Of a stretch of DNA of 64,000 bases, positions 17,465-26,349 are shown one piece after another. Position 1 is the first letter of the stretch. Each line of letters begins with the position of its first letter. Below the pieces are notes generated by a model, which was not told the DNA's origin, did not search any database, and saw only the letters and a program-made list of their open reading frames with translations. The stretch is from Rhodobacter sp. (GTDB taxonomy: Bacteria > Pseudomonadota > Alphaproteobacteria > Rhodobacterales > Rhodobacteraceae). Made by a program: the position numbers and the translations under genes. The stretch covers positions 1 to 64,000 of the forward strand of contig JADCEN010000036.1 of the NCBI GenBank assembly GCA_020250175.1, written 5' to 3'.

Positions 17465-18885
17465 AGCACCGGCCCCACCACCGCCAGCGCGTTGTTCCAC
17501 AGCCGGGTCCGCCAGGACCAGTTCAGAACCATGTCCTGCGTGATCTGGCGGCTGTCGGCAAGATAGCTTACCTGTCGGTCGCGCACGGCTTTCGTCATTG
17601 CGGGGTCACACAGCAGGATGTTGTTTTCATAGTTCAGATCAAAGCTGCGCCGGTCCATGTTGGCCGATCCGATCAGGGTGATCTCGCCATCCACCGTCAC
17701 CGTCTTGGCATGAAGCAAGCCCGGCTTGTATTCGAAAATCCTGACCCCGGCGCGCAGCAGGTCTTCGTAATAGCTCTGGCTGGCCGCCTTGACGGCAAAA
17801 GCATCATTGCGCGCGGGAAAGATGATGGTGGTATCCACCCCCCGGTTCGCCGCCGCCCGCAGTGCTGCCTGCAGCGAATCGACCGGAACATAATAGGGCG
17901 TGGTGACGATCAGTTCGCGCCGCGCGTTGAACATCAGGCTGGCGAACATCTCGGGTGCCGCCGCCGGATAGGCGGTGGGGCCGCTGGCAATGACCTGGGC
18001 GGCAAAGCCCGGCTTCGGCACCGCAAGCGGTTCCGTCAGCAGATGCCCGATGTCCTCTCCGCTTTCGGTCATCCAGTCGGTGGCAAAGAGATGCTGGTTC
18101 TGGCGCACCACAGGTCCTGTAAGGCGGATCGTGGCGTCAACCCATGGCGCATACCTGGCCTTCACCAGAAACTCCGGGTCGGCGCAGTTCTGGCTGCCGC
18201 AATAGGTGATGCGGTTGTCGATGACGGTGATCTTGCGGTGATTGCGCAGGTCGATCCGCCCGGTCAGCACCCGAAGCAGCGGATTGCCGATCTGCAGCGC
18301 CCGGCCAAGCCTGACCCCCGCCTGCCCCATCTGTGTCCACAGTCCGGACTTGATCAGGCTGCGCGACCCCAGGTCATCGACCATCACGCGGCAGGTCACG
18401 CCGCGCGATGCCGCCCGCATCACCGCTTCGGCCATTCTGGTGCCGTTCCTGTCCGGCAACCAGATGTAGAACAGAAGATGCACATGGTCGGTGGCGGCAT
18501 CGATGTCTTCGACCATCCGGTCAATGGTCGCGTTGGAATCTGCCATCAGCTCGCCCTGGTTGCCGCCCAGGGGGGCATAGCTGCTGATCGACCGCCCCAC
18601 GTCGAACAGCGATTCGCGATGATCGGGGATAACTGGCCGCGTGGCCGTCTCCATTCCTGCGGCGGCCGTCACATCCGGCAGGCCCGCGACCACCTGCTGC
18701 AACCGCTGGCGCCGCCCTTTGCCGACATTGGTCTCGCCCAGCAGCAGGTAGGACAGGATACCTGCCACCGGCAAGACCATGACGACCACGGCCCAGGCGA
18801 TCCGCGATGCCGGATCGCGGTTGGGGCGCAGAAGAACCCGGACAAGCAGGCCAAGTTGTACCAGTAAATGAAGCGCAATCAGCAC
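17461..18885 (-). CDS. cls: Cardiolipin synthase-like phospholipase D enzyme
   Basis: The 474-residue protein has two N-terminal membrane helices (about 2-18 and 28-48) and then two PLD domains. Their HKD motifs are HRKITVIDNRITYCGSQN and HAKTVTVDGEITLIGSANMD, the arrangement of bacterial cardiolipin synthases. It would join two phosphatidylglycerols, releasing glycerol. GTG at 18885 is chosen because GGAGG lies 6 bases upstream and the first helix begins directly after it; a longer reading would put charged residues before the helix. Its stop overlaps the start of the EEP gene. Confidence 0.9.
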   Translation of the reverse strand: MLIALHLLVQLGLLVRVLLRPNRDPASRIAWAVVVMVLPVAGILSYLLLGETNVGKGRRQRLQQVVAGLPDVTAAAGMETATRPVIPDHRESLFDVGRSISSYAPLGGNQGELMADSNATIDRMVEDIDAATDHVHLLFYIWLPDRNGTRMAEAVMRAASRGVTCRVMVDDLGSRSLIKSGLWTQMGQAGVRLGRALQIGNPLLRVLTGRIDLRNHRKITVIDNRITYCGSQNCADPEFLVKARYAPWVDATIRLTGPVVRQNQHLFATDWMTESGEDIGHLLTEPLAVPKPGFAAQVIASGPTAYPAAAPEMFASLMFNARRELIVTTPYYVPVDSLQAALRAAANRGVDTTIIFPARNDAFAVKAASQSYYEDLLRAGVRIFEYKPGLLHAKTVTVDGEITLIGSANMDRRSFDLNYENNILLCDPAMTKAVRDRQVSYLADSRQITQDMVLNWSWRTRLWNNALAVVGPVL

Positions 18886-19013
18886 GCCCTGCCTCCGTTC
18901 TCTGCCGTCGGCCTGCCCTGGCCGCCGGCACTTCACCCTTCAGAAACCTGCGCGGCCTGACAAGGGACAATGACCATCAGCCAACCGGAACCCCGGGCAG
19001 GCCCCCGTCCCGA

Positions 19014-21464
19014 TCATGCCTTGATCCGGGCATTGGCGGGGTCGTAAAGCGGCGCGACATGAATCTGGCACGGCACGCGTTCTGACGCAACTTCAAGCTC
19101 GTAGCGGCCGGTCTTCATCCAGTCGTCTGCCACGCCGCCCGCGTTTCGCACATAGCCATAGCCGATCGGCCTGCCCAGGGTGTGACCGAACCCGCCCGAG
19201 GACAGCCACCCCACCCGCACGCCATCGCGATAGATCGTCTCGCGGCCCAGCAGGATCACGTCCGGGTCATCGACGGTGAATCCGGCCAGCCGTTTCCGGA
19301 CGCCGCCTGCCAGTTGCGCCGCCACCGCCTCGCGCCCCAGAAAGGGCAGGCCCGACGTCATCTTGCAGGCCCAGGCCAGCCCCGCCTCGACCGGCGTGTG
19401 GTCCGGCCCGATGTCGGACCCCCAGGCGCGGTAGCCCTTTTCCAGCCGCAGCGTCTCGATCGCGCGGTAGCCGGCGTTGACCAGGCCCTGCCCTGCGCCC
19501 GCCGCCATCAGCGCCTCGTACACCGTCACCGCCACATCGGCGGGCATGTGCAGCTCCCACCCCAGCTCGCCCACATAGGTGACGCGCAGCGCCAGAACCG
19601 GACAGGCCGCCACGCTGATCCGGCGCGCCGTACCAAAGGGAAAGCCCGCGTTGGTCAGATCATCCGGGCAGACCCGCGCCAGAATATCGCGCGCTTTCGG
19701 CCCCATCAGCGACAGAACGGCAGACCCGGACGTTACATCCACCAGCTCTGCGCGGGCATCCGCCGGAATGTTCCGCGTGATCCAGTCGAAATCATGCGTG
19801 GCAAATCCGGTGCCGGTGACGATGTAAAACTCGTCGCGGGCAACCCGTGCCACTGTCACATCCGCCTCGATTCCCCCCCTGTCGTTCAGCATCTGCGTAT
19901 AGGTCAGGCTGCCCACGGCGCGATCAACATTGGCGGCAGCGATCCAGTTCAGAACCGCCGCCGCATCGGCCCCCTTCAGGGTGAACTTCGCGAAAGAGGT
20001 CTGGTCAATCAGCACCGCCGCATGGCGCGCGGCCCGGTGTTCGCGCCGCACCGCATCCCACCAGCCGGGCCGCTGATAGCTGTAGCGGTCTTGCGCCACC
20101 TCGCCCGCCGCCAGATCGGCAAACCAGTTCGGCCGTTCCCAGCCCAGCTTTTCCCCGAAACAGGCCCCCGCCGCCTTCAGATGGGCATAAAGCGGCGAGC
20201 GGCGCGCAGGCCGGGCCGAGCGGTGCTCTTCCGACGGCCAGGCGATGGTGTAATGCTTGCCGTAAGCTTCCAGGGTGCGCGACCGCACCCAGTCGGTCGA
20301 TTGATGCACCTTGCCAAAGCGGCGGATATCCACCGGCCACAGATCGAACGGGGCCGCCCCCCCCGCCACCCATTCCGCCAGCGCCATGCCCGCCCCCCCG
20401 CCCGAGGCGATGCCAAAGGCATTGAACCCGGCCCCGATGAACAGGTTGCGCTGTTCCGGCGCCTCGCCCAGAATGAAATTGCCGTCGGGCGTAAAGCTTT
20501 CCGGCCCGTTGATCAGCTGCTTGATCCCGGCGGTTTCCAGCGCCGGCACCCGCCCGATGGCCAGTTCCATGAATTGCCCGAAATGATCGAAATCCGAGGT
20601 CAGCAATTCGAAATGAAAGCCTTCGGGAATGCCGCTGACCGCCCAGGGCACCGGGTTCGGTTCATACCCGCCCCAGACAAGGCCGCCCACCTCTTCCTTC
20701 CAGTAGGTCAGCCGGTCGGGGTCGCGCAGGGTGGGCAGGGTGGGCGTGACGCCCGCGATCTGTTCGGTGACCATGTACTGATGTTCCACCGACACCAGCG
20801 GCACGTTCACCCCCACGGTCGCAGCCAGGGCCCGTGTCCATTGCCCGGCGCAGATCACCACCTTTTCGCAGTCAATCGTACCTTGCGGAGTCTCCACCCC
20901 CTGGATGCGCCCGTTGTCCACGATGATCCGCGTCACCGGCATATCTTCGAAAATCTTCACCCCGGCCATGCGCGCGCCCCGCGCCAGCGACTGGGTGATG
21001 TCCGAAGGGTTGGCCTGCCCGTCGGTCGGCAGAAAGGCCGCGCCCACCACGTCGTCGATGGTCATCAGGGGCCACAGATCCTGCGCCTCTTGCGGCGTCA
21101 GCAGGTGCATCTCAAGTCCAAAGGAATGCGCGGTGGTCGCCTGCCGCTTCACCTCGGTCCAGCGTTCGGCGTTGCAGGCCAGCCGCAGCCCGCCGTTCAT
21201 CTTCCACCCCGTTTGCAGGCCGGTTTCCTGTTCCAGCCGCCGGTAAAGGTCCACCGAATAGCCCAGAAGCTGCGTGATATTGGCCGAGGTGCGCAACTGC
21301 CCCACCAGCCCCGCCGCATGAAAGGTGGTGCCCGATGTCAGCTTTTTGCGCTCCAGCAGGACGGTGTCGGTCCAGCCCAGCTTGCCCAGATGGTAGGCGG
21401 TGGAACAGCCGACGATCCCGCCGCCGATGACCACCGCCCGTGCCGTTGTTGGAAGCTCTGCCAT
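19014..21464 (-). CDS. Dimethylglycine/sarcosine dehydrogenase-type FAD enzyme with GcvT domain
   Basis: The 816-residue protein starts with a dinucleotide fold (AVVIGGGIVGCSTAYHLGKLG) and then SGTTFHAAGL, whose histidine is the covalent FAD site in this family. A DAO oxidase domain fills the first half. The second half is an aminomethyltransferase (GcvT) fold binding tetrahydrofolate (VTYVGELGWELHMP, EKGYRAWGSDIG, GRPIGYGYV). It oxidatively demethylates N-methylglycines and hands the C1 unit to folate. ATG at 21464 has GAGG 5 bases upstream. A choline-kinase-like gene lies just upstream. Dimethylglycine versus sarcosine preference cannot be decided from sequence. Confidence 0.9.
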   Translation of the reverse strand: MAELPTTARAVVIGGGIVGCSTAYHLGKLGWTDTVLLERKKLTSGTTFHAAGLVGQLRTSANITQLLGYSVDLYRRLEQETGLQTGWKMNGGLRLACNAERWTEVKRQATTAHSFGLEMHLLTPQEAQDLWPLMTIDDVVGAAFLPTDGQANPSDITQSLARGARMAGVKIFEDMPVTRIIVDNGRIQGVETPQGTIDCEKVVICAGQWTRALAATVGVNVPLVSVEHQYMVTEQIAGVTPTLPTLRDPDRLTYWKEEVGGLVWGGYEPNPVPWAVSGIPEGFHFELLTSDFDHFGQFMELAIGRVPALETAGIKQLINGPESFTPDGNFILGEAPEQRNLFIGAGFNAFGIASGGGAGMALAEWVAGGAAPFDLWPVDIRRFGKVHQSTDWVRSRTLEAYGKHYTIAWPSEEHRSARPARRSPLYAHLKAAGACFGEKLGWERPNWFADLAAGEVAQDRYSYQRPGWWDAVRREHRAARHAAVLIDQTSFAKFTLKGADAAAVLNWIAAANVDRAVGSLTYTQMLNDRGGIEADVTVARVARDEFYIVTGTGFATHDFDWITRNIPADARAELVDVTSGSAVLSLMGPKARDILARVCPDDLTNAGFPFGTARRISVAACPVLALRVTYVGELGWELHMPADVAVTVYEALMAAGAGQGLVNAGYRAIETLRLEKGYRAWGSDIGPDHTPVEAGLAWACKMTSGLPFLGREAVAAQLAGGVRKRLAGFTVDDPDVILLGRETIYRDGVRVGWLSSGGFGHTLGRPIGYGYVRNAGGVADDWMKTGRYELEVASERVPCQIHVAPLYDPANARIKA

Positions 21465-21471
21465 GCTGTCC

Positions 21472-22347
21472 TCAGCTTTGGGTGAAGACGTCCCGCGCCG
21501 CCCGGTAGGTGGCAAGGTTCGTCTGTGTATAGGTTGCGAAGTCGAACTCCAGGTCCGAGACGATCTCGGACACCATCGACCACAGCGTTTCGCGCAAGGC
21601 GCTTGCCGCCTTCATCGCCAGATAGCGCCGCCACAGCAAGCCGTCAGCAGGCCGGTCGAAATAGCTTTCCAGCATCCGCGCCTCTTGCCGCGGGGACAGG
21701 CCGGTGTTTGCGGCCAGCCCGCCCAGATCGAACAGGGGCGAATTGAACCCCGCATAGTCCCAGTCGATCAGCCACAGCCGCGTGCCGTCATGCAGGAAAT
21801 TGGCGGGCAGCAGATCGTTGTGACCAAAGACGATGTCCACCGGCCCGACCGCCGCCTCCAGCGCCGCCGCCTCGCGCAGAAGGTCGGGCAACAGCGGCGC
21901 ATGGATGCTGGCGCGGTCGCGCAGCGTGCCGGCATAGTCGCGGATCACATGGAACACCCAGAACGCCAGAACCGGCCCGCGCAGGACGGCCGGAATATCC
22001 CGATGGGCCCGGGCCACCAGGGACAGGGCCTGATCCAGCATCGCGTCATCGGCAAAATCGGCGGCCGTCAGCGTGCGGGCATCAAGGAAATCGATCACCA
22101 GCGCACCGGGTTCGTAATGCAGCACCGCCGGCGAAATGCCGATGGCATGGGCGGCGCGACTGGCCGCCAACTCGTTGAACCGCAGAATCTGATGCAGCGG
22201 AATGTCATCACCGATGCGCACCACAACGCGGCCCCGGTCATCACTGGCCACGAAGTTGATGTTGGTGATGCCGCCGCCCAGCGGCTCGGCCCGCACCTTT
22301 CCCTGCCAGATCGGAAGCGCGCGCAAACGGTAAAGCGGCGTGGTCAC
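21472..22347 (-). CDS. Choline/ethanolamine kinase-like phosphotransferase (APH fold)
   Basis: The 291-residue protein is an aminoglycoside-phosphotransferase-fold kinase. It has the nucleotide-loop region GGGITNINFVA, the Brenner motif GHNDLLPANFL with the catalytic aspartate, and LIDWDYAGFNSPLFDLG with the metal-binding aspartate. The latter stretch is typical of the choline/ethanolamine kinase branch. Its stop lies 7 bases before the start of the dehydrogenase, so the two form an operon. That pairing suggests choline or a methylated amine as substrate (inference). No export or membrane signal is present. Confidence 0.87.
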   Translation of the reverse strand: MTTPLYRLRALPIWQGKVRAEPLGGGITNINFVASDDRGRVVVRIGDDIPLHQILRFNELAASRAAHAIGISPAVLHYEPGALVIDFLDARTLTAADFADDAMLDQALSLVARAHRDIPAVLRGPVLAFWVFHVIRDYAGTLRDRASIHAPLLPDLLREAAALEAAVGPVDIVFGHNDLLPANFLHDGTRLWLIDWDYAGFNSPLFDLGGLAANTGLSPRQEARMLESYFDRPADGLLWRRYLAMKAASALRETLWSMVSEIVSDLEFDFATYTQTNLATYRAARDVFTQS

Positions 22348-22544
22348 GGCAATCCCCTTGTGCTTCGGGGCACCCTGCCCCGCCCCTGCGCGACAGAAGC
22401 GGTCTGCGCCCTTGGGGTCAAGGGGCGGCGGCAGGATTGCAAGGGCGGGGCGGGCGGCAGAATTCGCGCTGGGAACGCGCCCGTTCCACCGCTAAGCTTT
22501 GCGCGGTGCCGGTCCTTGCGGCCCGGTCGGAAAGAGGGTGTGCG

Positions 22545-24515
22545 ATGACGGCGGTCGCCAGACAGCACGGCAGGCAGGAAACAGGTGCCGTGTTGCGCCG
22601 TCTTGGCCGGGTTTTCGCTGTGCTTCTGATCATGGCCGGCCCCGGCATGGCACAGGACGCGCCCGCCTATGTCGGAAGTGCCGCCTGCAGCGATTGCCAC
22701 GAACAAGTCAGCGCCGACTGGGCGCCGTCGGATCATGCAAAGGCCTGGACCCTGCCCGATGAATCCACGGTGCTGGGCGACTTCGGCGATGTCACCTTCA
22801 CCCATCACGGGGTTACCTCGCGCTTTTTCCGCGACGGCGCGAAATTCATGATCGAAACCGAAGACGGCAGCGGCCAGCGCCGCGCGTTTGAGGTGACCGG
22901 CATCGCCGGGATCGATCCGCTGCAACAATACCTGATCTCGCCCGAGCCGGGCCGGACCCAGACCTTTGATATTGCCTGGGATGTTCTGGCCAAGCGCTGG
23001 TATCCGGTGTTCCCGGACCAGATGGCCCCGGCGGGCAACGGGATGCACTGGACCGGCCCCTACAAAAGCTGGGAGGCGCGCTGCGCCGAATGCCACGCCA
23101 CCGGCTACACCCGGAATTATGATGCAACAACAAGAACCTACAGCCCGAAGCTTGCCGAAATCGGCGTGGGCTGCGAGGCCTGCCATGGCCCCGGTGCCGC
23201 GCATGTCGCCTGGGCAAAGGCCCCGGACCTGCCGCTGGCCAGGGGATTGGGGCCGTTCGGCCTGACCGCCGATCTGACCCGTGCCGACACCGAGCTTGGC
23301 ACCTGCATGACCTGCCATTCGCGGCGCGAGGCGCTGCAGGATGGCAACCCGGTTCCCGGCACAGCCTATCACGACAGCTACAGCCTGGCGCTGCTGCGCC
23401 CCGGCCTGTATCACCCCGATGGCCAGATCCTGGACGAGGTGTTCGAGGGCGGGTCGTTCCTGCAATCGAAGATGCATGCCAAAGGCGTGCGCTGTTCGGA
23501 CTGCCACGAGCCGCACAGCGCCGCCCTGCGGGCCGAGGGCAACGCGGTCTGCGCCCAGTGCCATTCGCCCGCCGGCAATCCGCGCTTTCCCAGCCTGCCG
23601 CTGAAGGTCTTCGACGGCCCCGAACACCATTTCCACCCCGAGGACAGCGCCGGTGCGCAATGCGTATCCTGCCACATGGCCGAACGCACCTATATGGGCA
23701 TCGACACACGGCGCGATCACAGCTTCCGCATTCCCCGCCCCGATCTGGCCGCCAGCGGCGCGCCTGATACCTGCACCGACTGCCACACCGACAGGGACGC
23801 CGCCTGGGCCGCCGCCGAGCTTGAGGCGCGCTTTCCCGACAGCCCGCATCGCGGCCCACACTTCGCCCCGGTCTTTTCCGCCGCCGCCACCGATCCGGCA
23901 GGCCAGGCCGATGCCCTGCTGGAGATCGCCGAATGGAAGGGCCCTGGCGTGGTGCGCGCCTCGGCGCTGGATATGCTGGGGGCTGCGGCGCGGGCCGATC
24001 AGGCCCCGCGCCTTGTGCCGCTGCTGGCCGATCCCGATCCGCTGGTGCGCGCCGCCGCCGCCGGCACGCTTGGTGCCCTGCCCCCGGATCAGCGGCTTGG
24101 CGTGCTGTTTCCGCTGCTGTCCGATCCGCTGCGCGCCGTGCGTGTCGCCACGGCGCGCGCCCTGCTGGATGCGCAGGCCGCGCCCGGCACGCCAGAGGCG
24201 CAGGCCATTTCTGCGGCGATGGCGGAATGGCAGGGCGCGATGATGCTGCGCACCGATTTTCCCGAAACCCATCTGCAACTGGCCGGTGTTGGCCTTACCT
24301 TGCGCAACTGGCAGATGGCGAGCCAGGCCTTTGCCGAAGCGGTCAGCCTGGACCCGCAACTGGTGCAGGGCTGGATCATGCAGGCCCGTATCGCGGCAGC
24401 GCTGGAAGACCGCCAGAGTGCCGCCCGCGCGGTCAGCCAGGGCCTTGCCGCGAATCCGGGCGATCCGACCCTGGCTGCGATGGCGCGCGAGATGGGGCTG
24501 GCTGTGGCCCCCTGA
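22545..24515 (+). CDS. Octaheme c-type cytochrome with HEAT and TPR repeats
   Basis: The 656-residue exported protein has a signal peptide (VFAVLLIMAGPGMAQ, to about residue 37) and eight CXXCH heme sites at about 48, 180, 210, 254, 317, 336, 373 and 410. The heme part resembles cytochrome c554/multiheme reductase-type folds. After about 430 come alpha-helical HEAT-like repeats (VRASALDMLGAAA, VRAAAAGTLGALP, VRVATARALLDA), then TPR-like helices to the end. ATG at 22545 has GAGGG 6 bases upstream. It would carry periplasmic electron transfer, with repeats docking a partner. The substrate is unknown. The next gene on this strand is a broken Rrf2 regulator. Confidence 0.9.
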   Translation: MTAVARQHGRQETGAVLRRLGRVFAVLLIMAGPGMAQDAPAYVGSAACSDCHEQVSADWAPSDHAKAWTLPDESTVLGDFGDVTFTHHGVTSRFFRDGAKFMIETEDGSGQRRAFEVTGIAGIDPLQQYLISPEPGRTQTFDIAWDVLAKRWYPVFPDQMAPAGNGMHWTGPYKSWEARCAECHATGYTRNYDATTRTYSPKLAEIGVGCEACHGPGAAHVAWAKAPDLPLARGLGPFGLTADLTRADTELGTCMTCHSRREALQDGNPVPGTAYHDSYSLALLRPGLYHPDGQILDEVFEGGSFLQSKMHAKGVRCSDCHEPHSAALRAEGNAVCAQCHSPAGNPRFPSLPLKVFDGPEHHFHPEDSAGAQCVSCHMAERTYMGIDTRRDHSFRIPRPDLAASGAPDTCTDCHTDRDAAWAAAELEARFPDSPHRGPHFAPVFSAAATDPAGQADALLEIAEWKGPGVVRASALDMLGAAARADQAPRLVPLLADPDPLVRAAAAGTLGALPPDQRLGVLFPLLSDPLRAVRVATARALLDAQAAPGTPEAQAISAAMAEWQGAMMLRTDFPETHLQLAGVGLTLRNWQMASQAFAEAVSLDPQLVQGWIMQARIAAALEDRQSAARAVSQGLAANPGDPTLAAMAREMGLAVAP

Positions 24516-24648
24516 CCGCCCGGTCCCGGCGGGGCTGGCCCACAAACCTCCCGCACCCTCGGTGCAAAAGCCACAGATGCGCCCGGAAAACAACGCGGTT
24601 TCCATGGTTTCCGATTGAGAAGTTCCGGGCCGTCCCCCGCTTGGGGGC

Positions 24649-25105
24649 ATGATCACGCCGAAGATGAAATGCGCCCTGAAAGCTATGATGACTGGCCGAT
24701 GAACGGGCCGGCGCGGGGAAAGCGCTGCGGATCGAGGAAATCGCGCGGCGGGCCGAAACACCGAAGCGGTTTGTGGTATATATCCTGCCGGAGATCCGCA
24801 ACGCGGGCCACTTTGCCAGCATCCGGGGCCGCATTGGCGGCTCTCTGCTGATCAAGGTGCCCGCCGCAATCCCGCTGAGCGCGCTTCTGCGAATGTTCGA
24901 CGGGCCGATCGCGCCCCTGATGCGCCGGTCGCGCCGTGCCCATCAGTGCTGCGGGGATTGCGCGGACGCGGCCACCTGCCGCATCCGCAAGGTCTTTGCC
25001 GGGGTGTTCCGGTAATACCTTGTGCTGATCCGATCCCTGACGCTGGCCGGTCTGCACGACCAGCCCGTCGCGGCGCGGCAGGGGCTGTCGGCGGCGTCGG
25101 CCTGA
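24649..25105 (+). pseudogene. Rrf2-family regulator, frameshifted and with an early stop
   Basis: Translation from ATG 24649 gives MITPKMKCALKAMM, the Rrf2 opening. Shifting frame after about 14 codons then gives LADERAGAGKALRIEEIARR, and reading continues through the winged helix (RRAETPKRFVVYILPEI, GHFASIRGRIGG) to the GPIAP segment and CGDCADAATCRIRKVF. That last stretch matches the C-terminal cysteine region of Fe-S Rrf2 proteins. A one-base loss near 24690 and an in-frame TAA at 25013-25015 break the gene. Residual reading continues to the TGA at 25103-25105. It lies on the same strand downstream of the multiheme cytochrome gene. Confidence 0.75.
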
Positions 25106-25161
25106 CCCGCCCGGCGCTGCCGTGAATGAAAGAAAACCGCAAAGAGGGTTGCCGTGCGGCG

Positions 25162-26280
25162 TCAGGCGGCTGCCTGAGAGAGTTGCCGGATAACCTGCAT
25201 CAGGTGGTCGCCAACCGCCTTGCCCAAGAGGGGCGGCACCGCGTTGCCAATCTGCACATATTGTTCCGTGCGGGACCCTGAAAACTCAAACCAGTCCGGG
25301 AAAGCTTGCAGGCGGGCGGCTTCCCGAACCGTGATGGCGCGGTCCTGTTCCGGGTGGATGTAGGCCCCCCAGTGGATGTCGCACTTGGTCAGGACGGTGC
25401 AGGACAGCCCGTCCCACGTCATGCGCCCGTAGCGCTTGGTGTGGTCCGACCGTTTGGCCCGCTTCATCCCTGCAGGGAGGAGGTCAAAGGGAATGTCGCG
25501 CCAGCTTCCGCCGGGGGGGATGTGGGCAAGGCGCTCGATGTTGACCGCGCCCAGTTTCGGCGCGGCATGGTCGGATACCGTAGTGGCGTTTCCGCGCATC
25601 AGCCGCTGGTATGGGCTGGGCTTGCCCCCAAGGTATGGGACGCGCCCGCGATCTTCCCCGTTGCCGACAGGGGGCAGGTCGCCAATGGCGTCCTTGATCG
25701 TGGTGAAGGGCTGCAGCCCGGGGCCGTGCGTGGGGGCCGGGTGCGTGATCGGCGCGCCAATCCGGTTGCCGATGAACACGACGCGCCGCCGCTCTTGCGG
25801 GACCCCGCAGTCCTCCGATTTCAGGACCTGTTCCTTGACCGCATAGCCCAGCGCGCCAAGCTCCGCCTTGATGGCGCGGACGGCTTCACCCCCGCCGATG
25901 GAGAAGATGCCTGTGACGTTCTCCATCACGATCCACTCCGGGCGCAGCCCGTCCACAATCCGCAGGTATTCCTTGAACAGGGTGGCCCGGGCATCGTGCA
26001 TCCCACGCTGATGGTTGTAAACCGAATAGGCCTGACAGGGCGGGCCACCGACCAGCACCGTGAGTTCCCCGCGCCTGAGCCCGGTCTGTGCCATCAGGTC
26101 CGTGACGGAGAGGCTCTCAATCGGGCCGGAGACAAAGCGGGCGTTGGGATGTGTCCGGGTGAACGTCTCGCCGGCGGCTTCGAAAATGTCATTGCCGGCC
26201 AGAACCTTGAAGCCAGCCATTTCCAGCCCGGCGGAGAGGCCGCCAGCCCCGCAGAAAAGGTCTATCGCCGTGTGTTCCAT
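25162..26280 (-). CDS. DNA (cytosine-5) methyltransferase of a type II restriction-modification system
   Basis: The 372-residue protein has the ordered C5-MTase motifs: I DLFCGAGGLSAGLE (residues 7-20), IV GGPPCQAYS with catalytic Cys82, VI MENVTGIF, VIII QERRRVVFIG, IX TVREAARLQAFPDWFEF, and X QIGNAVPPLLG. The target-recognition region lies between motifs VIII and IX. The length is typical of a type II enzyme. It is the downstream partner of a NotI-family endonuclease 70 bases away on the same strand. The methylation target is predicted to match that nuclease, but this is inference. The flanks include a tRNA fragment and pseudogenes, consistent with transfer. Confidence 0.93.
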   Translation of the reverse strand: MEHTAIDLFCGAGGLSAGLEMAGFKVLAGNDIFEAAGETFTRTHPNARFVSGPIESLSVTDLMAQTGLRRGELTVLVGGPPCQAYSVYNHQRGMHDARATLFKEYLRIVDGLRPEWIVMENVTGIFSIGGGEAVRAIKAELGALGYAVKEQVLKSEDCGVPQERRRVVFIGNRIGAPITHPAPTHGPGLQPFTTIKDAIGDLPPVGNGEDRGRVPYLGGKPSPYQRLMRGNATTVSDHAAPKLGAVNIERLAHIPPGGSWRDIPFDLLPAGMKRAKRSDHTKRYGRMTWDGLSCTVLTKCDIHWGAYIHPEQDRAITVREAARLQAFPDWFEFSGSRTEQYVQIGNAVPPLLGKAVGDHLMQVIRQLSQAAA

Positions 26281-26321
26281 GGGTCCTGCCTTTCTGTTTG
26301 TTCTTATTTTGTCCCAGCAAT

Positions 26322-26333
26322 ACCTTACAAGGT
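26322..26333. promoter_or_regulatory. Palindrome between endonuclease and methyltransferase genes
   Basis: ACCTTACAAGGT is a 12-base inverted repeat (5-base arms, 2-base gap). It sits in the 69-base gap upstream of the methyltransferase start, about 42 bases from the ATG. In type II systems such sites often serve as operators for the methyltransferase or a controller protein. No controller gene is visible, so a methyltransferase-autoregulation role is only a suggestion. Confidence 0.4.
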
Positions 26334-26349
26334 GTTAACCGGGCAACGC

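Noticed and set aside
19182-21485. Long open frame antisense to the dehydrogenase (767 codons)
   Set aside because: Shadow of a gene with all expected FAD and GcvT motifs; no domain on this strand.
22344-24761. Long open frame antisense to the multiheme cytochrome (805 codons)
   Set aside because: Shadow frame; no domain, start site or sensible composition.
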